Shown here piece by piece: positions 25,684 to 33,623 of a DNA stretch of 49,992 nt. The position numbers were made by a program, and so were the translations under genes. The notes under the pieces are model-generated. The model had not been told where the DNA came from and searched no databases. It saw only the letters and a list, made by a program, of their open reading frames with translations. Source of the stretch: Aestuariirhabdus haliotis (GTDB taxonomy: Bacteria > Pseudomonadota > Gammaproteobacteria > Pseudomonadales > Aestuariirhabdaceae); NCBI RefSeq assembly GCF_023509475.1, contig NZ_JAKSDZ010000025.1:1-49992 (forward strand). The letters are read 5' to 3'. The stretch's first letter is position 1. The number at the start of each line of letters is the position of its first letter.

Positions 25684-27510
25684 TTATTCATAGGGGTTGG
25701 GAATCTCCAGATCGACCGGTTTGCTGTAGCCCGGCACATGCAGCGCCTTACTCGAAAACTCAATATCCTCGGCGCCCAGCACCCCTTCACCAAATTGGTA
25801 GATAGGACTGAGTTCACCCTTGGAGCAGCGAACATCGTACTCGGCCTGACGCTCCCGGGTTTGTTCATTGAGCGCGGCATGGCGCTTGATCGCCTCCTTA
25901 CCGTGACGTTTCAGAAGAATCTCCTGGGTGGCATGAGGAGCCAAAATAGCGCCGGTGGCATTGTTACCGCCAAAACCTTTGGAGTTCAGGAACGCCACAT
26001 CAAGACCTTGCGTATCCACCGATTCGTGCTGCATCAGGAAACGCAGCTGGTCCTGGTACACGTCATCCGCAATGTGATCGATGGTCGATATACCGGGGAT
26101 GACGCCGTATTGCCAGGTACCCAGAGTAGCGGCGAGTTGGTCACCGGCCGCCGCTGACAGGGAATGGCCGACATAGGACTTGATCGCCGTTACCGGCAGA
26201 TTGCTGATACCGAAGACCTGGGCCGCTTCGTTTAAAATATGTGATTCGGTAATACGGTTTTGCGGCGTACCCGTGCCATGAGCCTGAACAAAGCTGCGCT
26301 GCAGCCCCTGCTCACCAACGATGGAACGGGCAACCGCCATCGCCTTGCCTACCGTAATATAGTTACCCAGCCCGGGGCCGGAGATCGATTTCTTGAAGCC
26401 ATCGGCATTCACAAACACATCCGCAACCGCCCCGTAGATATTCGCCCCGAGTTCCAACGCCAACTCGTCATCGCAAATAACAAAAAACTGCGCTGATTCC
26501 GCCAGAGTAAAGCCACAGTTACCAGAAAACGGACGGCATGCCCGGCGATGATCCGCACCCTCTTCGACAGAGCGGCCATCCAGTTCACGCAGCTCCTCGT
26601 CGGTGGCCAGCGCTCCCATGTTGCCATAGCCTTCAAATACCTCCGGGACCAGGGGTGCTTCGGAATTGCCGACCAGTACGATTCTTCGACGCCCGCTGCG
26701 AATATCATCCTTGGCCTGATTGAGGTTGTAGAGAAAGGTGGCGCAGGCTCCCATATTCGTGCCGGTAGCGCCAACACTGCCCAACACGTAGGCATTGATA
26801 AAATCGGCCGGCATTTCGGCCAACCCTAACGGACATTGCTTGGACGTCACACGCTTGCCCAACAGGCGAGCCTGCAACATCCCCCCGACGCCGTTGTAAT
26901 CCAGTTGTGCCATACCACTGCCGGCATAAACGGCAATTTGATCCGGGGCCACGCATTGCTTAACCCGATCCCAATCAAAACCCAGGGAAGAGATAGCGTC
27001 GGACGCGCCGTAGACGCTCATCTGCAACCCGCGAGGATGATTACGTGACTGATACAATTTGGACGGATCAAAGCCGCTGGGTAATTGTCCTGCGGCATTG
27101 ATGGTGGACTGACGGGTAATCGGGACCAGCAAGGGCTGGTTGGCCTCAAGATCAATGCGCATACGCTGGTCATCGTGCTCGGTTACCGTCCAATGCTCGG
27201 GTATAGGACTACCAACCCGCTTCTTATTCACCAACAGGGAAGAACCCTGATCGGCGCCGAAAGCCTTGTGCAAAGGGATAGCCTGGGGATCGAACAGATT
27301 GTTCTCCAGCTTGCGCACCAGCGAGCCCTTTAGAAGATCGTCCGACTCAACATCCGAGCGCCCCATCACCTGTGCCAATGCACGCTTGGTCGCTTCGGCA
27401 TCTGCCAGCGATAACTGATCGATGACCAAACGACGGTAAGCGTGGTGGCAAGAGGTACGACCGGCAGGACCTATGCCTCCCATACCAATGATAACGGGCA
27501 ATTTAACCAA
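25684..27510 (-). CDS. Beta-ketoacyl-ACP synthase FabY-type
   Basis: The 608-residue condensing enzyme is much longer than FabB/FabF (about 410). The extra N-terminal region begins 'LPVIIGMGGIGPAGRTS' and aligns by eye with P. aeruginosa FabY, which starts fatty-acid synthesis from acetyl-CoA and malonyl-ACP in place of FabH. Active-site residues are Cys256 ('GACATF'), His411 ('HGTGTP'), Lys444 and His449 ('KSYVGHS'). The start is taken as TTG 27510: AAGGAG lies 6 bases upstream and the family motif starts at once. ATG 27543 and GTG 27582 lack such a site. Confidence 0.87.
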   Translation of the reverse strand: MVKLPVIIGMGGIGPAGRTSCHHAYRRLVIDQLSLADAEATKRALAQVMGRSDVESDDLLKGSLVRKLENNLFDPQAIPLHKAFGADQGSSLLVNKKRVGSPIPEHWTVTEHDDQRMRIDLEANQPLLVPITRQSTINAAGQLPSGFDPSKLYQSRNHPRGLQMSVYGASDAISSLGFDWDRVKQCVAPDQIAVYAGSGMAQLDYNGVGGMLQARLLGKRVTSKQCPLGLAEMPADFINAYVLGSVGATGTNMGACATFLYNLNQAKDDIRSGRRRIVLVGNSEAPLVPEVFEGYGNMGALATDEELRELDGRSVEEGADHRRACRPFSGNCGFTLAESAQFFVICDDELALELGANIYGAVADVFVNADGFKKSISGPGLGNYITVGKAMAVARSIVGEQGLQRSFVQAHGTGTPQNRITESHILNEAAQVFGISNLPVTAIKSYVGHSLSAAAGDQLAATLGTWQYGVIPGISTIDHIADDVYQDQLRFLMQHESVDTQGLDVAFLNSKGFGGNNATGAILAPHATQEILLKRHGKEAIKRHAALNEQTRERQAEYDVRCSKGELSPIYQFGEGVLGAEDIEFSSKALHVPGYSKPVDLEIPNPYE

Positions 27511-27590
27511 GGTATTCTCCTTAAGCGGGTGTGCAGAAAGCATCCAATTTCGACTGATCCCAGTGTAATTCTGCGCCAGCACAAGAGATT

Positions 27591-27615
27591 GTACTATTCA
27601 GCCATTTTATAGTAC
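27591..27615. promoter_or_regulatory. Inverted repeat between fabY and the divergent AraC-type regulator
   Basis: GTACTAT (27591-27597) and ATAGTAC (27609-27615) form a perfect 7-bp inverted repeat with an 11-bp spacer, 41 bp before the regulator ATG and 81 bp before the fabY start. It could be an operator for the regulator or another dimeric repressor. Confidence 0.4.
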
Positions 27616-27655
27616 TTATAGGCCATCAAAGCCAACTGGATCACAGGATCGCTCG

Positions 27656-28639
27656 ATGCCAAACGTTGCCATTGTTGCTGTACAGCAGATGCTGGGTACC
27701 AGTATCTCCTTGCCCATGGAGATGTTGCATGCGGCAGACAGTTACCGTCACCTGTCCCGCAGCCAACATGATCCGCTGTCGGTCCACGTCGTCAGCATGG
27801 AAGATGCCCCCATCGACATGGCTGGCGGGCTGCGCATCTTGCCCGATACCCTGCTCCATCAGGCGACGATTTATGATCTGGTTATGGTGCCCGGCCTCTG
27901 GCGTAACCCGGTACCCATTTTGCGCGAGAGCCAGCCTTTGATCGATTGGTTGGCGCTGCAACATCAAGAGGGGGCCACCCTATGCGCAGCGGGTACCGGT
28001 GTTTGCCTGCTGGCAGAAAGCGGCCTGCTCGATGGCAAGGCGGCCACTACCCACTGGTATTATTTTGAACGCTTTGCCCGCCGTTACCCAAAGGTGCATC
28101 TGCAAAAAGATCACTTTATCACCGAAGACGACCAGCTCTATTGCGCTGGCAGCGTTAACTCGGTAGCTGACCTGATGGTGCATATCATCGAGCTCTTGTA
28201 CAACAAAGACATCGCCTCGCGGGTCGAGCAGCAGTTCTCCCGTGAAATTCGTAAATCCTACGACCAGATTCATTACTCCCTGCACGATGCTCGCAATCAT
28301 CCTGACGAGCCAATCATTCAGGTTCAGCAATGGCTACAAGAACACTATTCACAAGAGATCAGCAGCGCCCAAATGGCCGCCCGGGCCGATATGAGCCTGC
28401 GTACCTTCAACCGCCGTTTTCGAGCCGCTACCGGGCTCAGTGCCCGGCAATATTTGCTCAGGTTGCGTATTGAGTCGGCGAAAGAACTGCTCAGGCAAAG
28501 TGACCTGGACATTCATGCGATATCGGGAACCTGCGGTTTTAACGACGATGCCTACTTCGCCCGCAGTTTTAAACGTCAGGAGCGAGTCACCCCCAGCGAA
28601 TTTCGCCGTACGGTTCGCAGCAAACTATTTTCACTCTAG
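27656..28639 (+). CDS. GlxA family transcriptional regulator (DJ-1/PfpI + AraC HTH)
   Basis: The 327-residue protein has an N-terminal DJ-1/PfpI-like domain (~1-190), including the nucleophile-elbow-like Cys in 'LCAAGTGVCLLAESGLL'. A C-terminal AraC/XylS pair of helix-turn-helices follows (~225-325: 'QEISSAQMAARADMSLRTFN', 'IHAISGTCGFNDDAYFARSF'). The N-terminal domain usually senses a metabolite and lacks protease activity. It is divergent from fabY, so lipid-linked control of that gene is possible but unproven. Confidence 0.9.
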   Translation: MPNVAIVAVQQMLGTSISLPMEMLHAADSYRHLSRSQHDPLSVHVVSMEDAPIDMAGGLRILPDTLLHQATIYDLVMVPGLWRNPVPILRESQPLIDWLALQHQEGATLCAAGTGVCLLAESGLLDGKAATTHWYYFERFARRYPKVHLQKDHFITEDDQLYCAGSVNSVADLMVHIIELLYNKDIASRVEQQFSREIRKSYDQIHYSLHDARNHPDEPIIQVQQWLQEHYSQEISSAQMAARADMSLRTFNRRFRAATGLSARQYLLRLRIESAKELLRQSDLDIHAISGTCGFNDDAYFARSFKRQERVTPSEFRRTVRSKLFSL

Positions 28640-28878
28640 TCCGGCTTTCACGGCAGCATGAATCTTTCTCAACTCCGCCCTCAGTGTCCCTTCAAAAAAG
28701 ATCTCGACTGGAGTACCTTAGGCGCTATAAACGTGCTGCCTGCGAATATCTCTTAACCCTTTCACCCCTACCTGTGACAGCTGATCCCCGCTTGAAACAG
28801 GAATCGACACTGAGCGGGTTTAATGAACAGAAGAAACAGCAACCGCATGATGCCCCAGGCCGGAATCCAAGCATCCCT

Positions 28879-29970
28879 ATGACACACCACTTCCCTTTTA
28901 GCGCCATTATTGGCCAGGACAGGCTCAAATTGGCATTGCTGTTATGCAGTGTCGATCCCCGAATTGGTGGCGTATTAATTTCCGGGCCACGGGGTAGTGC
29001 CAAAAGTACCCTGGCTCGAGGCCTGGCTGATTTGTTAAATGACGAACAGCATTTCGTTAATTTACCCCTGGGCGCCAGCGAAGAACAGTTGACTGGTTCG
29101 CTAGACCTGCAACAGGTGCTCGATGACAATCGGGTCGCGTTTCAGCCGGGGTTATTGAGCAAGGCCGATGGTGGCGTGCTTTACGTTGACGAAGTCAACC
29201 TGCTTCCCGATCATCTGGTGGATTTATTGCTGGATGCGGCCGCTTCGGGGGTTAATCATGTTGAGCGTGACGGTATATCCCATCAACACAGCGCCCGATT
29301 CACCCTGATTGGCACAATGAATCCTGACGAGGGCGAACTTCGCCCACAACTACTGGACCGTTTCGGCCTGAGTGTATGTCTCGACAATCAGTACGACAGC
29401 GCCACCCGCACAAAAATTGTCCAGCAACGATTGGCCTTTGATGATGCGCCCGAGCAATTCTTGCAACAGCAACACAATGCACAACAGGCTTTGATCGAAC
29501 GCATCAGGCAAGCCAAACAACAACTCAGCAGCATTGTTATTCCTGAGCCAGTACAACAAGAGATTGCCCGCCTTTGCACCGAAGCCCAGGTCGAAGGTTT
29601 ACGAGCTGATCTCACTTTTTACCGTACCGCGCGCGCCTGTGCCGCTTGGCAAGGTGATACCGAAGTAACCCAACAACATATCGAAGTGGTCTCCTCACTG
29701 GTTCTACTGCACAGGCAACAGTCTGATCAGCCACTAACACCAAAAGAGGCCGCGCAAACGCCACCACAAAAGCCAGAATCCCCAGGTGATCCGTCGACTA
29801 CTCCGCCAACCTCATCAAAGCATGACTCCACCAAGCCAACGGGCACAGGTGCTGAAGCAAATGAAAGCGGCGAACAAACCGATGGCGACTGGGGACAACT
29901 TCCAGCGCAACAGGTAGCTGTTGGCTATCGACGAAAACTGGATCCCGTGGCGGTAAAAAAAAAGTCCTGA
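28879..29970 (+). CDS. ChlI/BchI-like AAA+ chelatase small subunit (zero-frame product of chlID)
   Basis: The 363-residue product has an AAA+ module: Walker A 'GPRGSAKST' (36-44), Walker B 'GGVLYVDEVNLL' (~98-109), sensor region 'GTMNPDEGELRPQLLDRF' (~145-162), and a helical lid to ~290. A Pro/Thr/Glu-rich linker follows. This is the ATPase partner of CobN in cobalt insertion (ChlI/CobS role). The start at ATG 28879 places the AAA+ domain at the N-terminus, as usual; the frame is open to 28684 but the extra 65 residues are not family-like. The zero frame stops at TGA 29968-29970, four bases after an A9 run. It overlaps the ChlD-like frame. Confidence 0.85.
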   Translation: MTHHFPFSAIIGQDRLKLALLLCSVDPRIGGVLISGPRGSAKSTLARGLADLLNDEQHFVNLPLGASEEQLTGSLDLQQVLDDNRVAFQPGLLSKADGGVLYVDEVNLLPDHLVDLLLDAAASGVNHVERDGISHQHSARFTLIGTMNPDEGELRPQLLDRFGLSVCLDNQYDSATRTKIVQQRLAFDDAPEQFLQQQHNAQQALIERIRQAKQQLSSIVIPEPVQQEIARLCTEAQVEGLRADLTFYRTARACAAWQGDTEVTQQHIEVVSSLVLLHRQQSDQPLTPKEAAQTPPQKPESPGDPSTTPPTSSKHDSTKPTGTGAEANESGEQTDGDWGQLPAQQVAVGYRRKLDPVAVKKKS

Positions 29971-30043
29971 ATCCAGCCAACAATGCCGCGACCAGCGTTG
30001 ACGGCACCATCCTCGGCCCTTTTTCTGACCACGGCATTGCTGG
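29955..30043 (+). promoter_or_regulatory. Candidate programmed -1 frameshift signal in chlID
   Basis: Nine consecutive A (29955-29963) followed by G create the slippery heptamer A AAA AAG in the reading frame (codons 29959-29961 and 29962-29964), the same heptamer as in E. coli dnaX. After 8 bases a stem begins: CCAG (29973-29976) with CTGG (30040-30043), and CAATGCCG (29981-29988) with CGGCATTG (30032-30039). A 4-base bulge and a long loop complete it. The zero-frame stop lies between slip site and stem. Slippage by -1 joins the ChlI and ChlD frames. No obvious Shine-Dalgarno-like stimulator lies upstream. Confidence 0.7.
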
Positions 30044-30671
30044 TACCCCATCAGCCCAACGCGCGCTTAATGAACCGCAACAGTCTCGCATCGATTGGCC
30101 GGCCACCCTGCGTCATCCTGACAACAGGCAGCGGCGTCCCCTAAACAACCTGCAAAAAAAATCGCTACGGAGTCGACGGCCTCGACTTAATCTTATTCTT
30201 ATTGATGGCTCCGGCTCTACCCTGTTGGCGCACAACCTTGAACAAGCACTGGGCTTGGTCGAGGGTCTGAACAACAAGCTGTACCAAAAACGCGAACGGG
30301 TCGCGATCATTCAGTTTGCTAACCAACAGGTATCCACGCTACTGGAACCAACCCGCGCCCCCAAGAAAATACGCCCACTGCTGCGTAAGCTTTCGGCCGG
30401 CGGCGGCACTCCGCTCAGGCAAGCCGTATTGCAAGGGCTGTCACTACTCGACAACGAAGCCAGAAAAAAACCACAAGAACACCAACACCTTTACCTGATA
30501 ACCGATGGGCGCAGCCGTGATGCTTTGCACGATTTGAATTGCAAGGTGGAGGTTACCCTGATTGACACTGAGTGCGGCCCCGTTCGGCTGAACAATGCCA
30601 GGGTACTGGCCCAACAGCTGAACGCCCATTATTTTTCCATCGAACAACTGAAACACTGGAGCGAACCATGA
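29964..30671 (+). CDS. ChlD/CobT-like VWA part of chlID (reached by -1 frameshift)
   Basis: The -1 frame is open from before the A9 run to 30671 and contains no ATG, GTG or TTG until a TTG at 30225, already inside the VWA domain. It therefore has no usable start of its own. It encodes a basic linker ('LNNLQKKSLRSRRPR') and then a von Willebrand A domain with MIDAS 'LILIDGSGST', 'AGGGTPLRQAV' and 'LITDGRSRD'. Joined to the zero frame it gives a 597-residue AAA+/linker/VWA protein, the normal ChlD architecture. It should bridge ChlI and CobN in the cobaltochelatase. The stop overlaps cobO (ATGA). An ordinary indel or a sequencing error at the homopolymer is the alternative explanation. Confidence 0.75.
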   Translation, partial: VLNPANNAATSVDGTILGPFSDHGIAGTPSAQRALNEPQQSRIDWPATLRHPDNRQRRPLNNLQKKSLRSRRPRLNLILIDGSGSTLLAHNLEQALGLVEGLNNKLYQKRERVAIIQFANQQVSTLLEPTRAPKKIRPLLRKLSAGGGTPLRQAVLQGLSLLDNEARKKPQEHQHLYLITDGRSRDALHDLNCKVEVTLIDTECGPVRLNNARVLAQQLNAHYFSIEQLKHWSEP

Positions 30672-31270
30672 GCGATGAACTGGAACAAAAACACCAGAAA
30701 AAAATGGCCAAATTAAAAGAGGTGGTAGACGCTCGCATCGAACAGGCGCAAGAGGAACGAGGCGTTCTGATCGCGTTGAAAGGTAATGGTAAAGGCAAAA
30801 GCAGCTCGGCTTTCGGCACTATGGCCAGAGCGCTGGGCCATAAACAAAAGTGTGGAGTAGTGCAATTTATCAAGGGCCGAATAGAAACCGGCGAGCAATT
30901 ATTCTTTGGTAACCATCCTGGAGTTGATTTCCATGTAATGGGTACCGGATTTACCTGGGAAACACAGAATCGTTCTCAGGATATTGAAGCCGCCGAAAAC
31001 GCCTGGAAGATTGCTGAAAGCATGCTTCAGGATGCCAGCTATCAATTATTGGTGTTTGATGAACTCACTTACCTTTTCAAATACAAATACCTGGATGTTA
31101 ACCGCGTAGTAACAGCGCTGCAGGCACGACCCAAACACATGAATGTTATGATTACCGGACGCACTCTGGCACGAGAAATTGCCGACATCGCAGACACCAT
31201 CAGCACGGTTCAGGACGATAAACACGCGTTCCGTGCCGGTGTTAAAGCTCAACCCGGTATCGAGTGGTAA
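30668..31270 (+). CDS. cobO: Cob(I)yrinic acid a,c-diamide adenosyltransferase
   Basis: The 200-residue CobO/BtuR/CobA-type ATP:corrinoid adenosyltransferase has a P-loop 'KGNGKGKSSSAFG' (~39-51), 'FIKGRIETGEQ', and 'LLVFDELTYLFKYKYLD'. Its C-terminal segment has 'TGRTLAREIADIAD'. It attaches the 5'-deoxyadenosyl ligand to cobalt. ATG 30668 overlaps the chlID stop, indicating translational coupling; the reading frame upstream to 30572 lies within chlID and is ignored. A weak hairpin follows. Confidence 0.93.
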   Translation: MSDELEQKHQKKMAKLKEVVDARIEQAQEERGVLIALKGNGKGKSSSAFGTMARALGHKQKCGVVQFIKGRIETGEQLFFGNHPGVDFHVMGTGFTWETQNRSQDIEAAENAWKIAESMLQDASYQLLVFDELTYLFKYKYLDVNRVVTALQARPKHMNVMITGRTLAREIADIADTISTVQDDKHAFRAGVKAQPGIEW

Positions 31271-31273
31271 TAC

Positions 31274-31299
31274 GCAGCGGTTGATAAGCGCTGCCTTTT
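31274..31299 (+). terminator. Hairpin after cobO
   Basis: GCAGCG (31274-31279) pairs with CGCTGC (31289-31294), followed by CTTTTA. It lies 3 bases after the cobO stop and before the convergent cbiA gene. A short stem makes it a moderate candidate. Confidence 0.5.
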
Positions 31300-31322
31300 A
31301 CCTGCCTTAACGGGCATGGCCA

Positions 31323-32618
31323 TCAGTCTGCCGAGAAAAAACGACCGATGGCCTCGGGAGCAGATTCAAAATAGAGGTGCAGATAAGACGCCCTGACCCC
31401 TTGCTGCTGATAAAACCATTCCCCCGGCTGACCGTTCTTTTGTCGTACGGCCTGTTGCCAACGAGACAAAGACTGATCATCCATTGATGAGTGGTGAAAA
31501 GTATGGCCGCGTACACGGCCTTCGGGCCAATCAATATACTGCAGACCTAACCCCTGCAAACGTTTTTCCAGGCGAGCATCCGTATCGAGCACACCGCACA
31601 TTTCGGCGGTTGTGTCTTCACAACCGAGCGTTCGTGTCAGATAGAGCATGCCACCGCACTCGGCCAATACCGGCTTACCAGAGGCACAAAAATCTCTCAC
31701 CGAACGCAACATGGTGCCATTAGCGCCGAGGGTTTCAAGGTGTAACTCGGGATAACCTCCAGGTAACCAGAGTGCGTCGACTTCCGGCAGTTCGGTATCC
31801 GCCAAGGGAGAAAATTCGATCAGTTCCGCCCCCATGGCTTCAAGGCAACGCCGGTTGGCGGGATAGATAAAGCTAAAGGCAGCATCGCATGCCAGAGCGA
31901 TCCGAACGCCTTCGAGTCGCTTTTCACAGCGCCAGCGCTGCTCTGGCGCCGCAAAGCTGACCGGTTCTGGCAAACTGGTAATACCCGCCTCTTCGAGCAC
32001 CGCCGCCCCCTGCTCAAGCATCTGCTCCAGCTCCTCGACCTCCGAAGCCTGTACCAGGCCCAAATGTCGAGACGGAAGTTGCATGCGTTCATCACGGGGA
32101 ATACCGCCAAAATAACGCATGCCTTCGGGCAAGCTGCTCTCCAGCATCTGGTTGTGATTAGCACTACCCACCCGGTTGGCCAGCACACCAGCAAACGGCA
32201 AATCTTGCTGATAATTCGCCAAGCCGTAGGCCAGCGCACCAAAGGTCTGGGCCATGGAACGGGCATCGATAACCGCCAGCACGGGCACGCCAAACTCCCT
32301 GGCCAGATCCGCGCTCGATGGTGTGCCATCGTACAACCCCATGCCACATTCAATAATGATCAAATCGCTCTGCTGTGCGGCTGAAAACAACAACTCTCGA
32401 CAACGCTCGGGACCTACCATCCAAAGATCCAGACTTTCCACCGGGTTTCGTGACGCCTGCTCATGAATCATTGGATCCAGATAATCAGGCCCAGCCTTAA
32501 ATACTCTCACCTTCCGACCCAGGTTCGCATGCAAACGGGCCAAAGCGGCGGTAATCGTTGTCTTGCCCTGATTGGATGCAGGCGCGGCGATCAAGATAGC
32601 GGGACAGGTAACTGACAT
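31323..32618 (-). CDS. cbiA: Cobyrinic acid a,c-diamide synthase (CbiA; CobB of the aerobic nomenclature)
   Basis: The 431-residue amidotransferase has two domains. The N-terminal dethiobiotin-synthetase-like ATPase has 'ASNQGKTTITAAL' (~14-26) and 'GPDYLDPMIH'. The C-terminal class I glutamine amidotransferase has nucleophile Cys in 'LAECGGMLYL' and His in 'GHTFHHS'. It amidates the a and c side chains of (hydrogeno)cobyrinic acid. It is on the strand opposite to its neighbours and separates cobO from the rest of the cluster together with the 32712-33461 gene. Confidence 0.93.
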   Translation of the reverse strand: MSVTCPAILIAAPASNQGKTTITAALARLHANLGRKVRVFKAGPDYLDPMIHEQASRNPVESLDLWMVGPERCRELLFSAAQQSDLIIIECGMGLYDGTPSSADLAREFGVPVLAVIDARSMAQTFGALAYGLANYQQDLPFAGVLANRVGSANHNQMLESSLPEGMRYFGGIPRDERMQLPSRHLGLVQASEVEELEQMLEQGAAVLEEAGITSLPEPVSFAAPEQRWRCEKRLEGVRIALACDAAFSFIYPANRRCLEAMGAELIEFSPLADTELPEVDALWLPGGYPELHLETLGANGTMLRSVRDFCASGKPVLAECGGMLYLTRTLGCEDTTAEMCGVLDTDARLEKRLQGLGLQYIDWPEGRVRGHTFHHSSMDDQSLSRWQQAVRQKNGQPGEWFYQQQGVRASYLHLYFESAPEAIGRFFSAD

Positions 32619-32711
32619 AGGAATTCCGATGACTAAATTGGCAAACCCTGTTGGGCTTGGATGGTAAAGCCGCGAACATAACAGGCGGCTATAGGTACAG
32701 GCAAGCCGGTT

Positions 32712-33461
32712 TCAGAGTTTCAATTCCCATTCGCCTGAGGCTTGTTTGCAGGTCGTCACTTCAGTATCGACCAGCTTATTGCCCTGACGCTCGGCCTCAA
32801 TCTTAACCAGTCGACACTCAGTTTCCTCATCTGGGACCTTGCTGACCAATGTCAGCTGGCCCTGCAGGCCCGAATCCTCATTTTGCCAGATTTGCACATC
32901 CCCCACCTTATCCTTGGTAAGCAACTTCTTACCCGCTTCATTCAGAGCCAGAATATCCTCACGAGTCAAATCATCGGTACCCAAAACTTGATTACTGAGC
33001 CCTTTGGCCACGGTAATAGGTGCCGTAAGCAGTCCGGTAAAAAAACCTGAAACGACAGCCTGAGAAGCATTTTTCCCGACATCTTCAGCACCGGACACAA
33101 TCGAATCGGCACGGTCCAGCATACCGGGGATAGCTTGCCTGGTTTTTTCAATCTCGAGCATTATTGGCGGGATCGCTTCTCGCACCGCTTTGACTTCCGC
33201 CAGAATATCCGGAATCTGCCCACGAATGGCTTCGGATTCTGCAATAACCGAAGCCGTACTGCCCCGTATTTGCGCAGACTCGTCAAGAATGTCCGGCATT
33301 AGCCGGCGCACCTCTGCGACCTCTTCCGTCACCTTATGCAGGGTGCTTTCAAGATTCATTAGCTGTGAGCCAAAGTAAAATATGGAACTCGCCAACAAAG
33401 CGATACTAGCTGCCAATACTAATGTGGCGATAACCCCCATGGGGCGCTTGGATGATGCCAT
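32712..33461 (-). CDS. Membrane-anchored coiled-coil protein with surface-antigen-like C-terminal domain
   Basis: The 249-residue protein has an N-terminal TM anchor ('IATLVLAASIALLASSIFYFG'). A helical stalk (~35-125) contains repeated 'R..IPDIL.E' units ('RLMPDILDES', 'RGQIPDILAE', 'REAIPPIMLE', 'RQAIPGMLDR'), spaced mostly 14-21 residues apart. A small hydrophobic glycine segment ('VVSGFFTGLLTAPITVAKG') follows. The C-terminal domain ('ILALNEAGKKLL', 'VQIWQNEDSGLQGQLTLV') resembles the 17-kDa/RT0821 surface-antigen domain. Nothing links it to cobalamin except position. Function is unknown; the start at 33461 follows AAGGAAGG. Confidence 0.65.
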   Translation of the reverse strand: MASSKRPMGVIATLVLAASIALLASSIFYFGSQLMNLESTLHKVTEEVAEVRRLMPDILDESAQIRGSTASVIAESEAIRGQIPDILAEVKAVREAIPPIMLEIEKTRQAIPGMLDRADSIVSGAEDVGKNASQAVVSGFFTGLLTAPITVAKGLSNQVLGTDDLTREDILALNEAGKKLLTKDKVGDVQIWQNEDSGLQGQLTLVSKVPDEETECRLVKIEAERQGNKLVDTEVTTCKQASGEWELKL

Positions 33462-33497
33462 TAGTCCCTTCCTTATAATCTCAAAACAAGCAAAGCT

Positions 33498-33530
33498 GGA
33501 GCATTGTCAGGCTCCTATGCGCTAACGCAT
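33498..33530 (+). promoter_or_regulatory. Two adjacent hairpins in the cbiD upstream region
   Basis: GGAGC (33498-33502) pairs with GCTCC (33511-33515), and ATGCG (33517-33521) pairs with CGCAT (33526-33530). They lie in the 162-bp gap between divergent genes. No cobalamin-riboswitch core is visible. Their role, if any, is unknown. Confidence 0.25.
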
Positions 33531-33623
33531 TAACCCTCGAAACACTGTAGACTCCCTTATATCACACAACCATAGGCACGACGCGACTCCTGTTAAAGTG
33601 TCGTAGTAATCACCAGAGAGACT

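Noticed and set aside
28640-28878. Possible cobalamin riboswitch upstream of chlID (CAGCTGATCCCCGC at 28778-28791 recalls part of the core)
   Set aside because: The other conserved blocks (the GGGAA-type segment and a proper GCCAGGAGACC-type box) are missing or badly degraded in the right positions. A covariance-model scan would settle it.
28684-28878. N-terminal extension of ChlI from an earlier in-frame start
   Set aside because: The 65 extra residues are not family-like, and the AAA+ domain normally begins near the ATG at 28879.
30225-30671. Separate short VWA gene starting at TTG 30225
   Set aside because: The start falls inside the MIDAS strand and would remove the start of the VWA fold. 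The same frame is open back to the A9 run and matches the ChlD linker.
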